DNA of 64,000 nucleotides from Sapria himalayana (GCA_029783825.1 JAREIK010017173.1:1-64000); one strand, 5' to 3'; shown: positions 12,301 through 24,399, counted from the first letter of the stretch. Translations and numbers: made by a program. Notes: generated from the sequence alone by a model not told the origin.

Positions 12301-12799
12301 TTTATATTCTGAAATTAATTTTGAAATTAAAATATCTAGGGAAAAATACCTTGCTAAATTAGCTAGGGAAAATTCTCTTGCTAATTTATCTAGGGAATTT
12401 TTCCTAGCTTATTTAGCTAGAGAAATATTAAAATTAGCAATAGATTTTTCGTCGCTAAATTTATTTGGCTAGGGACTATATCCTTCGCTAAAATTTATAA
12501 ACCAGCATTTTAACTAGGGAATCATTCATCGTTATTTTCATTTAGCGATAAAAAATCTCATTTATCTTGCTAATTTAGCCAGGGAATTTGTCTTTTTTAG
12601 CAAGGAATTTTTTCGACGCTAACTTTTTAGCTAGGGATACTTTGCCTCACTAAATTTTAGCAAGAAGCACTTTAGAAAGGGAACCGATCCACCGATAATC
12701 CGTCGCAACTAAAAATTTTTCGACCACTACTAAAAATAGAAAATGCCCATTTAGCTAGGTAATTTTCCCTAGTTATAATATGAGATTTTTCTTGTATTG
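12301..12799 (+). repeat. 3' subterminal repeats and terminal end of CACTA A
   Basis: Repeated direct and inverted copies of TTAGCTAGGGAAAATT and TTGCTAATTTAGC occupy this zone, ending in GATTTTTCTTGTATTG at 12,799. Read in reverse it aligns with the left end of element B (AATACAATAAAAATCCCAAA..., then AGGGAAAATTCCCTAGCTAAAT). The terminal CACTA has drifted to CAATA. The GATA array begins at the next base. Confidence 0.8.
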
Positions 12800-12914
12800 T
12801 TAGTTAGATAGATAGACAAATAGACTGATAAACTGATAGATAGATAGGCAAGTAGATATATAGAAATATAGAAATATTGATATATAGATAGAATGATAGA
12901 ATAAAAAACAAATA
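12800..12914. repeat. GATA tetranucleotide array, segment left of element D
   Basis: TTAGTTAGATAGATAGAC... degenerate GATA repeat between the end of A and the target duplication of D. It is continuous in type with the array right of D, so D split one array. Confidence 0.9.
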
Positions 12915-12917
12915 GAT
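12915..12917. other. Target-site duplication GAT, left of element D
   Basis: GAT directly before CACTACTAAAATT is repeated directly after the right end at 18,691-18,693. Three-base duplications are the CACTA superfamily signature. Confidence 0.85.
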
Positions 12918-13780
12918 CACTACTAAAATTTTTGATAATACCGACAAAATACCAAGCAAAAAATTTGGTCAGTAATTCTTATCCAAAACATGACCAGTTA
13001 GCGACCAAAAAATGGTATCGAGAAAAAAAAATTTTTCGACCAAATTTCCGACCAAATTTCCTACAAAATTTCTGACTAAGGACCAACCATAATTACCGAC
13101 TAAATATTTTTGATCAGGAATTGGTTTGTAGAGTGGTTATTAAATATATTACTAACTATTTAACGACATTTCATTATAATTGATTGTTAGTATCTTTTCA
13201 AATTATTTATAACTTCATACTTACCGACCAATTACCGATCAATTATCGACCATATATATAGGTCAGTAATTACTGAACAATTCACGACCTATTTAGAGAT
13301 CCAAGTGGCACATAGGAAAAAATATTTCCGACCAAATTTCTGACCAACTACCGACCATTTATTACCGACCAAATATAATTGGTCGAAAATAAGGTTTGTA
13401 AATTAGGAGGGAATTAGCAAAAAAACATTCCCAAAAAATTACGAACTATTTAACGACCAAAAATATATAACCATTAAAAATGGTCGGTTAGTGGTTATCC
13501 AATATATTTATAAGGTCGTAATTACCAACCAAATTACCGACCAAATATATAATTCATTAATTACTGACCTTTTCACGACCAAATACTGACCATGCATATC
13601 TAGCAAATGTTTTTGGTTGGAAATTGGTGGGTAAATTAGGATGGAAATAGCGAATAGATATTGTCGACAAATTACTGACTATTTAATGACCAAAAACTTA
13701 TTACCATTAAAATTATTCGGTAAAGTGGACTTCCAAATACTTATAGATTTTTTCTGACCGGCCATTTACCATCCATAATT
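12918..13780. repeat. Left subterminal repeat zone of element D (GACC motif)
   Basis: Many direct and inverted copies of TTACCGACCAAAT, TTTCCGACCAAATTT and TTGGTCGGTAATT fill this segment. Such subterminal arrays are the usual TNPA-type binding regions in CACTA elements; binding here is inferred. The mirrored zone is at 18,185-18,690. Confidence 0.85.
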
Positions 13781-14219
13781 TTGGATGATAATTCATTGTT
13801 TTAATTTTTTTTGATTTGAAAATCATTTGCTAATTCATTAAAACCTAAAATCATCAAAACTCTGTAGTTTTTTCGAATCAGAGTCAACTGTAAGCACGAA
13901 ATTAAAAAAAAATTCATATTTCTTTTGAATCTAGGTAAGTTTTTTTTGTTCTCCTCCTTCAAATTGCTTATACACATCTATGTTTCTCTGAATTATATAT
14001 AGACAATTGAAATTTCATTTATTCAATATATTCGGGTATTAGGTATTTTTTCTCCTCATAATTTCTTAATTTTTGCTTCAATTTCATTTAACCTAATATG
14101 ATTTTGATTCGACACAATTAATTAAACTATAATTTTTCATTTTTTTAAAAATTGTTCATCTACTATTTATATTTTTAGGGTTTTAGTAATTTTGATTTCA
14201 ATTATATGATGTTTGCATC
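13781..14219. other. AT-rich non-coding segment of element D
   Basis: No open frame or known motif is recognised. It separates the subterminal repeats from the AT-rich repeat zone and includes a TCCTCCTTCAAATTGCTT stretch that could be leader sequence, without further support. Confidence 0.4.
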
Positions 14220-16560
14220 CAAATAATCTTAATGTTAATAGTTTATATTTATATAATCATATGATGTTATGTATAAATGTCAATACTTTAATATATAATG
14301 ATTTATGTTAAATCAAACTTTTATTTAATATTAATCTTAAATTTCTATCATTGTATATTTAAACTTTTATACATTTATATAATCGTATGATATTATGTAT
14401 GAATGTCTATACTTTAAATATAAACGTATTACATTATAAATACACATTGATATGTTTATATAAACATATAATGTTATATATAAATATTTATACATATGTA
14501 TTAATTGTTTATAAATATCTATACAAAATTTACATTAACCTATCGATATATATATATATATTTTTATATAACAATTATATAATATTAAATGATTATGCAA
14601 TTTTGTAAATATTTATATTTCATATTTTTTTAAATAAATATAAAATATTTTTATATTTATAAAATGTGGTATATATACTATATATTATTTATAAAAGTGT
14701 TACATATAAATATAATAATATTTAAGTAACATTTATAAAAAAAATTTATTCACAAATATTATATAGATACACGTGTTTAATTATATAATCATATGTCATT
14801 TTATATAAAAGTATTTATAAATTTATTTATAATAAAGTAAACTATTTTTATAACTATATTTATAATTTTATATAACTAATTTGTAACTATATAATAATGT
14901 ATAAATATATGTATAGTTCTATATAATTATATTTCTAAAAGATATATATTATATGCATACTAATATATAACTATATATTATATTTTACTAAATGTATACC
15001 TATATAAATGTTAATTATAATTATATCTTAACTTACATACATATTTATAACTATATGTGTATAACTATATATATATATATATATATATATTTGTATAAAT
15101 ATGTAACACTTTATATAATTAAATATAACTATATTTGTAACTATATATACATATATGTATTCATATAATTAAATTAAAATATTTGCTTATAATGTTGTAT
15201 ATATTTATGTATAACTACTTATCACTACTTATATAAATATATCTATATATAACTATTTCTTTATTTGTATATTACTATTGATAATTATATATATTATATG
15301 AATAATAATATATAACTATAAATAATTGTATCTTACTATATGTATAACTATAAAAGCTTTATGCATATTAATATTTAAATATATACTTCACAACTTAAAT
15401 TTAATATTTATTTGTATATATTAGTATATGAAAAAGTATTTTACGATATCTATACCTATACATATCTATATGTATAATTATATAAAATTAAATGAACAAA
15501 TATATAAACCTACATGTATAAATATATGTTTAACTATTTGTGTAACTATATGTATAACAACATGTTACTAAATTTATAATTACATGTATAACACCATACA
15601 ACATTATGTTAAACTATATGTGTATAACTATATATAAATATATGTGTAACTAAATAAATGTCTATATAATTATATATAACTTTATTTGTAACTATATATA
15701 CATATATGTATTAATATAATTAAAGCAAAATATTTTTTTATAACATTGTTTATATTTATGTATAACTACTTATAACTACTTGTATGAATATAATTATATA
15801 TAAATATATTTTTAATTATATATAACTATTTATAACTATATATATTATATGTAAATAATATATAGCTATAAATAATTGTATCTTACTATATTTATAATTT
15901 TAAAAGTTATATGTATAATTATATTTAAACAATAAATTTACAGCTTATATTTTATATATATTTGTCTATAGTAGTATATAAAAAAGTAATATACTATATC
16001 TATACCTATTCATTACTATATTTATAAATATATAAAATTAAATAAACAAATATATAAACCTACATGTAAAAATATATGTTTAACTATTTTTGTAACTATA
16101 TGTATAACCATACGTAACTATATTTATAATTACATGTATAACAACACACAACATTATTTTAAACTATATGTGTATAACTATATATAAATATTTGTATATC
16201 TAAAAAATGTCTATATAATTATATATAATAATATTTGGAACTATATATACACATATATATTAATATGATTAAAGCAACATAATTTTTTATAACATTGTTT
16301 ATATTTATGTATAACTACTTATAACTACTTGAATGAATATATCTATATACTATATGTTTAAATATATATAACTATATATATTATATGTAAAATAATATAT
16401 AACTATAAATAATTGTATCTTACGATATGCATAGTTTAAAAGTTTTATGCACAATTATTTTTAAATATTAAATTTACAGCTTATATTTAATATATATTTG
16501 TATATAGTAGTATATAAAAAAGTATTTTACTATATCAATACATATACGTATTTAATATAA
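14220..16560. repeat. AT-rich repeat zone inside element D (TAACTATATGTATAAC type)
   Basis: About 2.3 kb of degenerate TATATAACTATATGTATAAC-like repeats. At least three longer segments recur in tandem, each beginning near ACATGTATAA(C)AxxATACAACATTATGTT (about 15,583, 16,133 and a weaker one), suggesting a ~550 bp higher-order unit. The same motif family is in the 5' zones of A and B. Confidence 0.7.
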
Positions 16561-16565
16561 ACCTA

Positions 16566-17930
16566 ATGGACATATTTGGAAGTCACTCACAGATAAGAAC
16601 CAAATGATAATTTGGAGAGAATTTAAGGTAAATATTACTACCGGAAAAATTTTTACATCTTTTATGTATTCTTTTGTTGACTGATTAAAAATTATTTATT
16701 TGTAATTGTAGAAAGTTTAGAGGTGGACACAGCGAAAGGAGGTGGTCAAAAGTGTGTTATACAAATATGCGGTCAATTGGTATAAAGGCATCGTGAACGA
16801 GATAAAAGATAAATGGTTTGAAGAAGAAAGAATATTATTCGAGTTGTCCTGAGATCAAGTTTTCAAGGAGTGGCAGAGTATATGGGAAGATCAGGATTAT
16901 AGGAAGAGGTGTGATAAACTGAAGGGTACTCATAGCTCAGGGTGGGCTCGGTGAGGGTAGTGGCATGTCTACACACACATGTGAATCTTGCTCTATGCGC
17001 TAGCACAAACGAGCATTGGTATTATTTCTATTTATACTTTTTATGTTTATTATTTTGTGAAATGTGTTTAATTGTGCCTAATTTTCATTTTTCATAAAGA
17101 AATTTTTTTCAATAGAATTAACGTATGTATGTGTGTAATTATAGACACGCAAAGAGGGTGAGAAGCCTAGTGTTCCTTGCTTATTCAGATACACGCACAC
17201 AAATGCTCATGATGATCAGACTTTCATTGATCAGATATCTCATGCAGCAAATGTATGTTTCATTAAAAAAATTAACTTTTTTTTTTGTTTGAATATAAAT
17301 TAAAATACTTGTCATAAATTTTTAATAGGCTAGATATGAGGAAATATTAGCTGCTGTGACTCAAGTGTATTCCCAGTCTACTTTAGGTTCATGTGATGGT
17401 GCAACAGGTAATTCTCATTCATTAGCTTCCACCAGTTGATACTTATCAGATTGGTATGTGACTGTTGATGCAAGGAGAAGATGCACATCAATGGTGTCAG
17501 TTTGTTGGACATCATCATTCTGCTCGCGTAGATGACCAAATTATGAGCTGAATTTTCAGGATCAGTTTCTAAATTGTTTTCGACGATGGATGAATATCAG
17601 TACGTGATGTGAAATACGATACAATATTAGTTGGTAAATACTGAGTGATGCATGATCGTCTATGAGGATGATAGAAATGAGTTGCATATGTTTTTGCTGC
17701 CTTACCAAAGAAGTTTCAAGGAGGACTCCAGTTTAACCCTAATGATCTACCTCGGATTTTCCAACATAATGCTCCAGCTACAGCCATCATACTCCATCAC
17801 CTATAGCAAGACCTACAACAACTGCATTCAGGATTAGTAGCAGCAGATATCTCTACCCCAGTACCTGACATCTCACCGTGTGGACCAGAAATGTCACCGC
17901 ATAATGATTTTGAAACTATGTTGGATGATT
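16566..17930 (+). pseudogene. Broken Transposase_24-like gene of element D
   Basis: This resembles the second gene of plant CACTA elements (Transposase_24, TNP1/TNPA-like, a putative end-binding protein). An exon-like start at 16,566 (GHIWKSLTDKNQMIIWREF, in one frame) leads to a second at about 16,713-16,960 with YKYAVNWYKGIVNEIKDKWF and WQSIWEDQDYRKRCDKLKG, then a stop-broken SSGWAR. A third at about 17,145-17,250 reads LFRYTHTNAHDDQTFIDQ, matching the family's conserved 'R.HT......F+D' region. A fourth at about 17,329-17,400 reads ARYEEILAAVTQVYSQSTLG. Introns of plausible GT-AG type lie between them. In-frame stops occur after ILFELS, after GWAR and elsewhere. The last part (17,480-17,930) is not recognisable. 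Confidence 0.65.
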
Positions 17931-18184
17931 GAGTCTATTACACACATTTTTTTCAATACCTTAAACTTTGATTTTGGATTTCATTTTTTATTTTTCTCTT
18001 GATGTATTTAATATATCTATGTAGTATATATAGTAGTTCGATGGAGTTAATTGTATTTTTTTTTGTTGTGTTTTCTATATATGTTTACTAGCAACTACAA
18101 TCACACTGGGTGTTTTTTTGGATTTTATTTTTTTTTTTTTGTGTTTTGTGTTCTTAGTTTCTGTAGAAACTACTGCAAAAACTG
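17931..18184. other. AT-rich 3' flank in element D
   Basis: Non-coding sequence with T-runs between the gene remnant and the right subterminal repeats. Nothing else is supported. Confidence 0.5.
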
Positions 18185-18690
18185 CAAAAAATAAAATTTG
18201 GTCGGTAATTACCGATCGAATTGCGACAAACTGACCAAAATTTTTTAGTAGCAATGGTTGGTGAAATATCACCAAATGGTCGGTAATACTTTTGGAGATC
18301 AATTATCGACCAATGTTATAAAAGATTTTAGTCCGTTTTTGGTCGCAATTATTTCGATAATTTTTGACCATTTTGAGACCATTTATCGACAAGGTGCTTC
18401 AGGTCGGAAAATGGTTTGGAATTTAGTTGATAATTATTTGTCATTGAATGGTCGTAAATGGTCGTTAATTACTGACCATTTGGGGACATATACTGATCGA
18501 ATTAATTTAGTTAGAAAATTGTCGGACAATAGTCGATAATTGTTTGTTGGTAGAGGATCGGTAAATGGTCGATAATTACTAGCTGATTGATTTTTGTTGG
18601 TATTTGGTTGGTATTTGGGTTACAGACCAAAAAAACACCTAATCACCGACCAAATAATTGCTTGGTAATTCGAGGTGAATTTTAGTAGTG
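18185..18690. repeat. Right subterminal repeat zone and end of element D
   Basis: Copies of GGTCGGTAATTACCGA, ATTATCGACCA and GGTCGTTAATTAC, the inverse of the left zone, ending in TTTTAGTAGTG. A short open frame across 18,258-18,539 is made of these repeats and is not a gene. Confidence 0.85.
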
Positions 18691-18693
18691 GAT
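18691..18693. other. Target-site duplication GAT, right of element D
   Basis: Directly follows TTTTAGTAGTG and matches GAT at 12,915-12,917. Confidence 0.85.
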
Positions 18694-19461
18694 AAATAAC
18701 ATATAATATAATATATATATTAAGCTAATATATAGATAGATAAATAGAAATATAGATAGACAAATAGATAGATAATTTGCAGGTAGACAAATAAACATAT
18801 AGAATGAAAGATAGATAGGAAGATAGATAGATAAACAGATTCATAGATAGTCACTTTGATAGAATGACAAATAGAATGATAGACAAATTATACTAGAAAT
18901 AAATAGATAAATAGGTACATAGATAGATATATAGATGAATAGAAGGATAGAAGAAAAGATGCATAGATGGATAGATGGTTAGTGGTTAGATGGATAGATG
19001 GATAGATGGATAGGTGCTTTGATTGATAGATGGTTCGATAAGATAAATAAAAAATGGATAGATGGGTCGATTGATAGATAGAAAGATGCCTTAGATGGAT
19101 AGGTGGATGGATAGATGTATAGTTTTGAAAGAGGATAGAAGGATAGATGGATAGATGGAAAAATGTATAGATGGATAGATCGATAGATGGATAGCTAGAT
19201 AGAGGGATAGATGGATAGGTGCATATATGGATAGTTGGATAGATAGATAGATAAATGTATATTGATAGATAGATAGTTAGTTAGTTAAAAGGATATATGG
19301 ATAGATGGTTAGATGAATATATTGATAGATGTATAGATGGTTAGATGGATATATGGATAGATAGATGAATAGATAGATAGATAGATAGATAAACAAATAG
19401 ATAGATAGATGTACAAATAGATAGATAGATCGACAGAAAGAAAGACAAACAAATAAATATT

Positions 19462-19492
<31 letters not shown>

Positions 19493-20969
19493 ACAAGTAG
19501 ATCTATATATAATTAGATAGATAAATAGGTAGATAATATGATAAATATATAAATAGATAAAAAGAAAGAAAAAGAAAGAAGAAAGAAAGATAGATAGATA
19601 GATAAATAGAAAGATAAATAACTAGATAGATAGACATATAGATAGATAGAAAGTAGTTAGACAAATAGATAGATAGATTGATAGATAAAAGGTAAATAGA
19701 TAGAGAGATAGTTTGTTAGATAGTTAGCTAGATAGATATGTAGAGAGAGAGATAATGATAGATGATAGCTAGCTAGATAGATAATATATAAATAAATTGA
19801 TTAATAGATATATATATATATATATTGATAGATATATAGATAGATAGAAAGATATATAGATAGATAGATAGACAAATAGACAGTTATATAGATATATACA
19901 TAGATAGAGAGATACATAGATAATAAGATAGAAGGAGAGATTAATAGATAGATAGAGCGATAGATAGATATAGATATATAGATAGATTGAGTAGATTGAT
20001 ACACAAATTGACAAATAGATAGATAATTAGATAGAAAGATTGATAAATAATATAATTAGATAGATAGATAGATTTATTAATTGATAGATAGAGAGATATA
20101 TATATATAGAAAAATAGATAGATAGATAAATAAAAAAATAGATAGATGGATAGATAGATAAATAGATAGATAAATAGATATATAGATAGATAAATAGATA
20201 TATAAATAGATAAATAGATAAATAGATCGACTAATACACAATTAGCCAGATAGATGGATAGATAGATAGACAAATAGCCATATAGATAGATAGACATATC
20301 AATAGATATATAGATATATATATATATATAGACTGATAGATAGAAAGACAGATAGAAAGATAGATAGATAAAAAAATAGATAAAAACATAGATATACAGA
20401 TAGACAGATAAATATATAACTTAATAGAGAGTTAGATAGATAGACATATATATATATAGATTGACAGATATATATATATATATATATATAGATAGATACA
20501 CAGCTAGACAAATAAATAAACTTATAGACATTTAGATAAAGAGAGCAATTGGAACTTTACACAGATATAGATATAGAAAGATAAATCAATAGACAGATAG
20601 AAAAGACAAACAGATAGTTAGATAGATAGATAGATAGACAGATAGACACAAAGATAGATAGATAAATAGATAGATAGAGAGATAGATAGATATATAGATA
20701 GATAGATAATTAGTTAGAAAGATAGATAGATAGATATATACATAGAGAGACAACTAGATAGATAGATATATAGACGGATATACAAATATACAAATAGACA
20801 TAGATATTTAATTAATACATATATTGATAGATAGATATATAGATAGATAGGTAGAGAGATAATACATAGATAGAAAGATAGATTGACAGATAGATAGATA
20901 GATGAATAGAAAGATAGATAGACAAATAATAGATAAATATATGATAGATATTTAGATAAATAGACAAAT

Positions 20970-21006
<37 letters not shown>

Positions 21007-21190
21007 TTGATAGAAGACATATTGATAGATATATAGATAGAGAAATATATAGATATATAGACAACTAGATAAATAATCATATAGATAGATAGGTTGATAG
21101 ACAAGTAGTCAAATAGATAGATATATATAGATAGATAGATAGATTGATTGATATATAGATGCTTAAATACACAGATATATATATATATAT
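18694..21190. repeat. Degenerate GATA tetranucleotide array (~2.5 kb)
   Basis: GATA/GATG/GACA/GAAA variants in tandem. The left part (about 18,940-19,340) is a GGATAGAT-rich subarray (ATGGATAGATGGATAGATGG), while the right part is mostly plain GATA with (TA)n patches near 20,310, 20,470 and 20,980. Open frames on the minus strand (YLSI repeats) are by-products of the repeat. Confidence 0.95.
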
Positions 21191-22030
21191 AAAGGTGTCA
21201 ACTGGGCTGGGCCGTCTAGGCACTGGCACGTGGCACAGCATTATTATACCATGCTTGGGCTAGCCCGGCACTAGAATTTTCTATGCCCGGGCCCATGCCA
21301 TGCTTGACCACGGCACCAATCGTGCCGTGCCGAGGACAACTGGACCTCGTGCCATCCCTGACCTGGCACAGTTTAGTGGCCCGTGGCACGACCCTCCAGC
21401 TTGGAACATGTCCCGCACTCCACCCCATCGCTAGAGTAGAGCCATTCAGATAGAGAAAATGCATGGGTACAGGTTCGATTCCACTCCGACCCGACCCGCG
21501 GTCCCGCCCTACCCGAATCCCCCCGCCCCCCCGGATGGTTAAAAAAAATTAAAATTTAAAATCAGCCATTGTATTTTGCCTCCAACGGCTATGGGACCAA
21601 AATCCGATGGTCCTCATGATTTTGCCCCCTAAAATTCAATAAAAAATTAAAAAACATAAAAATTACTTAAAAAAAAAAACTTTTTAATCTATAAATCCCC
21701 TACCTCTCAATAACATTTATGTTTTTCATAAACTTTTATTCTCACTCTCTCAAAATTCTTTCAAAGCTCTTGCTCTTCTTTCTCTCGGGACTCGAGATTT
21801 CATCATTCGGCTTGGCTTTTCGGAACTTTCAACTCAAGTTTGGAAGTTTGAACTAGACTGTGATATACCGTGCACATGATCTACCTCACTATGTTATGGG
21901 TATTTTATGTTTTTTATGATTACTTTCTCTCTCTCTAGTCTCTCTCTCTAATCTGAAAATCTAAAATCTTTCATCTAGGCTCGACCTCCCGTTTAACAAA
22001 AATCCAAAAAATTGAATAATACTAATGAAA
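21191..22030 (+). mobile_element. hAT-type transposon terminal fragment (GC-rich)
   Basis: The segment starts AAAGGTGTCAACTGGGCTGG and continues with GGCACGGC/GTGCCGTGCC-type repeats (21,191-21,540), then CCAACGGCTATGGGAC, then a tract with TATAAATCCCC and a pyrimidine-rich leader (21,700-21,960). This order, a GTCAAC end followed by GGCACG/GCCCG repeats, 'CCAACGGCT', and a short TATAAATCCCC leader, is familiar from the 5' ends of plant hAT elements. No transposase coding and no matching opposite end are present, so it is a truncated copy inside GATA repeats. Flanking ATATATAT on both sides could be an 8-bp duplication but is too simple to prove it. Confidence 0.6.
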
Positions 22031-22140
22031 CATATATATATATATATCGACAATTAGATAGACAAATAGAAAAATAGACAGATAGGCATACATATAAATA
22101 AATAGAAAGACATTGAAAAATAGAAAGAATAAAAAATAGA
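22031..22140. repeat. GATA array remnant between hAT fragment and element B
   Basis: TATATCGACAATTAGATAGACAAATAG... degenerate GATA repeat. It directly borders the left terminus of element B. Confidence 0.85.
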
Positions 22141-22340
22141 TAATACAATAAAAATCCCAAATAAATAGGGAAAATTCCCTAGCTAAATGGGATTTTTCCA
22201 TCACTAAAGTGGAATAACGACCAATCAATGATGGAACCTTTCCCATGCTAAAGTTCTCGTCACTAAAATTAACTCAGGAAAAATTCCCTAGCTAAAATAT
22301 ATTAGCTATGATAAATTCCCTAGATAAATTGAAGAAAATG
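22141..22340 (-). repeat. 3' terminus and subterminal repeats of element B
   Basis: Contains AGGGAAAATTCCCTAGCTAAAT and related direct and inverted copies, matching the right end of A (12,700-12,799) in reverse. The expected terminal CACTACAA has drifted to TAATACAA. Confidence 0.75.
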
Positions 22341-22734
22341 TAAAAACAGAAACATTATATGATAATGTATAATTAACAAAAATTAAAATTAGTTAATAAA
22401 TCATTCTGATACAATATTTTACAAAGTTAAAACAAAAACATAACAAAATTTTATTATATCTTTTTAATCGATGTATCTAAAAATAGTCTATAAAGTATAG
22501 ATTATCCATGAAATTGATGTTTCTTAATCTGTCCTAGCTCCTCCGATCACCATCTTTCTGCTGCAACAAAGCTGTCCTAGTCACGGCACGTCATGTCTAG
22601 TGAAACATTTCTTCACTTCTACAGGCTTCGTATGGCGGAACATTGTTGTACCATATCAGTACGAAAATTAAACTAGTTAATAAAATCAAAATAGATAAAT
22701 AATAAAAGTTCTATTTTGATAATTATTAAATACT

Positions 22735-23365
22735 ACAGTGTATATGTACATATATACTAGCATTTTACTAGTTACATAGAATACTAAAGTATTATATGTA
22801 CATATATGTATGTATATATTAACATATAATACTATAGTATTATATTTACATATATATGTATGTATGTACTATAGTATTATACGTACATATATATGTAAGT
22901 ATATCCTATAGTTTACTATAGTACATACTACAGTATATAATGTAGTATGTATATAAATACTATAGTATCAAAACATAACTTTTGATAAATGTACATATAT
23001 ACTATAGTTTATATGTAGTACATACTACAATATATAATTTAGTTTATATACTATAGAATATTTTGTAGTATATATGCTACATTATATTCTATAGTATATA
23101 TACTCAGATTATATGTACATTTATCAAAAGTTATGTTTTGATACTATTTTGATACTATAGTATATACTGTAGTATATATACTATAGTATATATGTACACT
23201 AAGTATATATATACATTATATACTGAGTATATATTACTACTGTATATATGTACATATATACTATAGAATATATGAACTTATATACTAAAGTATATATTTA
23301 CTTATAATACTATACTATATATATACATATATACTGTAGTATTATATGTACATATATGTAATCAC
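22735..23365. repeat. Palindromic TATATGTACATATA / ACTATAGT array in element B
   Basis: Self-complementary motifs such as GTACATATATACTATAGT are repeated for about 630 bp. A perfect 38-bp inverted repeat has arms at 22,962-22,999 and 23,110-23,147 with a 110-bp spacer. The same motif family follows each GCN block in A and recurs at 34,420-34,785. Confidence 0.85.
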
Positions 23366-23369
23366 ATAA

Positions 23370-23890
23370 CCTCAGATGCCACATAACTACAAGAAATTAC
23401 TATTATCCCATTTATACTTCACAAAGATGGCACAAAACTTTACTATCAACATAAATAAGAAATACAAAAATTATTTAAATTTGCGAAAATATGTCTGAAA
23501 ACTCTTAAAAGAAAACCTGGAAGACAAGCCACGAGCCAAGCTCTGCCCTGCCACCCCCCATAGCTCCATGCTTCCATGCGGCTTTCTTAGAACATTTCTT
23601 TTCCTCTCCTTGTGCTTGCATCAATCATTTTGATTACTTAGCTTCATTGTATTAGTTAATCAACCCTGTAGCTTCTATTTCCATATGGTTCCTCTCTTGG
23701 TTCAGAGAAAGAAATCTCAATTTGTTGTTAGTGTCAATGTAACTACAGAACAATTTAATATGCAATCAATAAAAATAATATGCACTACATAATAAGAAAC
23801 TTGGATCTGCGTGAGACCATAATTTTTTTGTTCATCTCACAACTTTAGAAGCTAACGTGCTATTCCCAGCATTAGGAGGACAAGACAATC
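23370..23890. other. Unique ~520 bp segment in element B replacing the GCN block of A
   Basis: Normal-complexity sequence with no repeat and no clear open frame. It lies exactly between the palindromic AT array and the GGCTAAAACTCTACCC motif (23,910), where A carries its triplet block. It may be a captured host fragment or a small insertion; I do not recognise it. Confidence 0.5.
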
Positions 23891-24399
23891 ATTTTATATA
23901 CCTATAATAGGCTAAAAACTCTACCCAAAATATTCGAGTACATACAAACATATTCACAGAAATATAAAAAAAATTATTATAGACATGAACAAACATGAAT
24001 TTGAGTTTATAGTCATATTACAACAATAGATATCTAAAAGATTGCTAGCAATGTTGTTTAGAACAAGAGAGTGTGTGTGTGCAAAAATAAAATGTTTCAG
24101 AAATAATGAAGATAATAGAAGCTTGGCCTCCTTTTGATCCTACTGAGATAAGTAAAATGGGACAAATCCATAGGAAGTACCATGGCAATGTCTAAAGGCT
24201 TTGAATCATAATTTTTTAGTGTTTCACATTAGATGTCCTGCAAGGATTCATGATTAGGTTAATCGGCAAAGCAAAGAACAACATCAAAATAAAGAAAAAT
24301 GATACCTCCAAAAAAATCTCATCCTATTTAGCTACACAGACAAAAATTAAAAATAGTTCTGAAATAATTCTGATACAAAAACATCCTTATTATTAGTTG

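Larger units (their letters stand above)
701..12799 (+). mobile_element. CACTA (En/Spm-like) transposon A, decayed, 5' terminus not found
   Basis: The element holds, in order: an AT-rich subterminal repeat zone, a conserved leader with a CT-rich tract, a broken TNP2-type transposase gene, a broken Transposase_24-like gene, a triplicated 3' unit, and a terminal zone of TAGCTAGGGAAAATT-type motifs. It ends in TTCTTGTATTG at 12,799, a one-base variant of the CACTACAAGAA end read in reverse. The same gene order and sequence recur inverted in element B (22,141-29,349), which fixes the family and the 3' end. The 5' end was not recognised, so the left limit is only the start of the AT-rich repeats and the element may run off the window. 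All genes carry stops and frameshifts, so it cannot encode its own transposase. Confidence 0.8.
12918..18690 (+). mobile_element. CACTA element D, non-autonomous, complete ends, 5,773 bp
   Basis: The left end is CACTACTAAAATTTTTGATA and the right end is ...GGTGAATTTTAGTAGTG, giving a 13-bp perfect terminal inverted repeat CACTACTAAAATT. Both ends are flanked by GAT. The subterminal zones carry many copies of ACCGACCAAATT / GGTCGGTAATT. The interior has an AT-rich repeat zone and one broken Transposase_24-like gene; no TNP2 transposase is present, so it would depend on another element. Its subterminal repeats differ from the TAGCTAGGGAAAA type of A, B and C, so it is a different family of the same superfamily. 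Confidence 0.9.
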
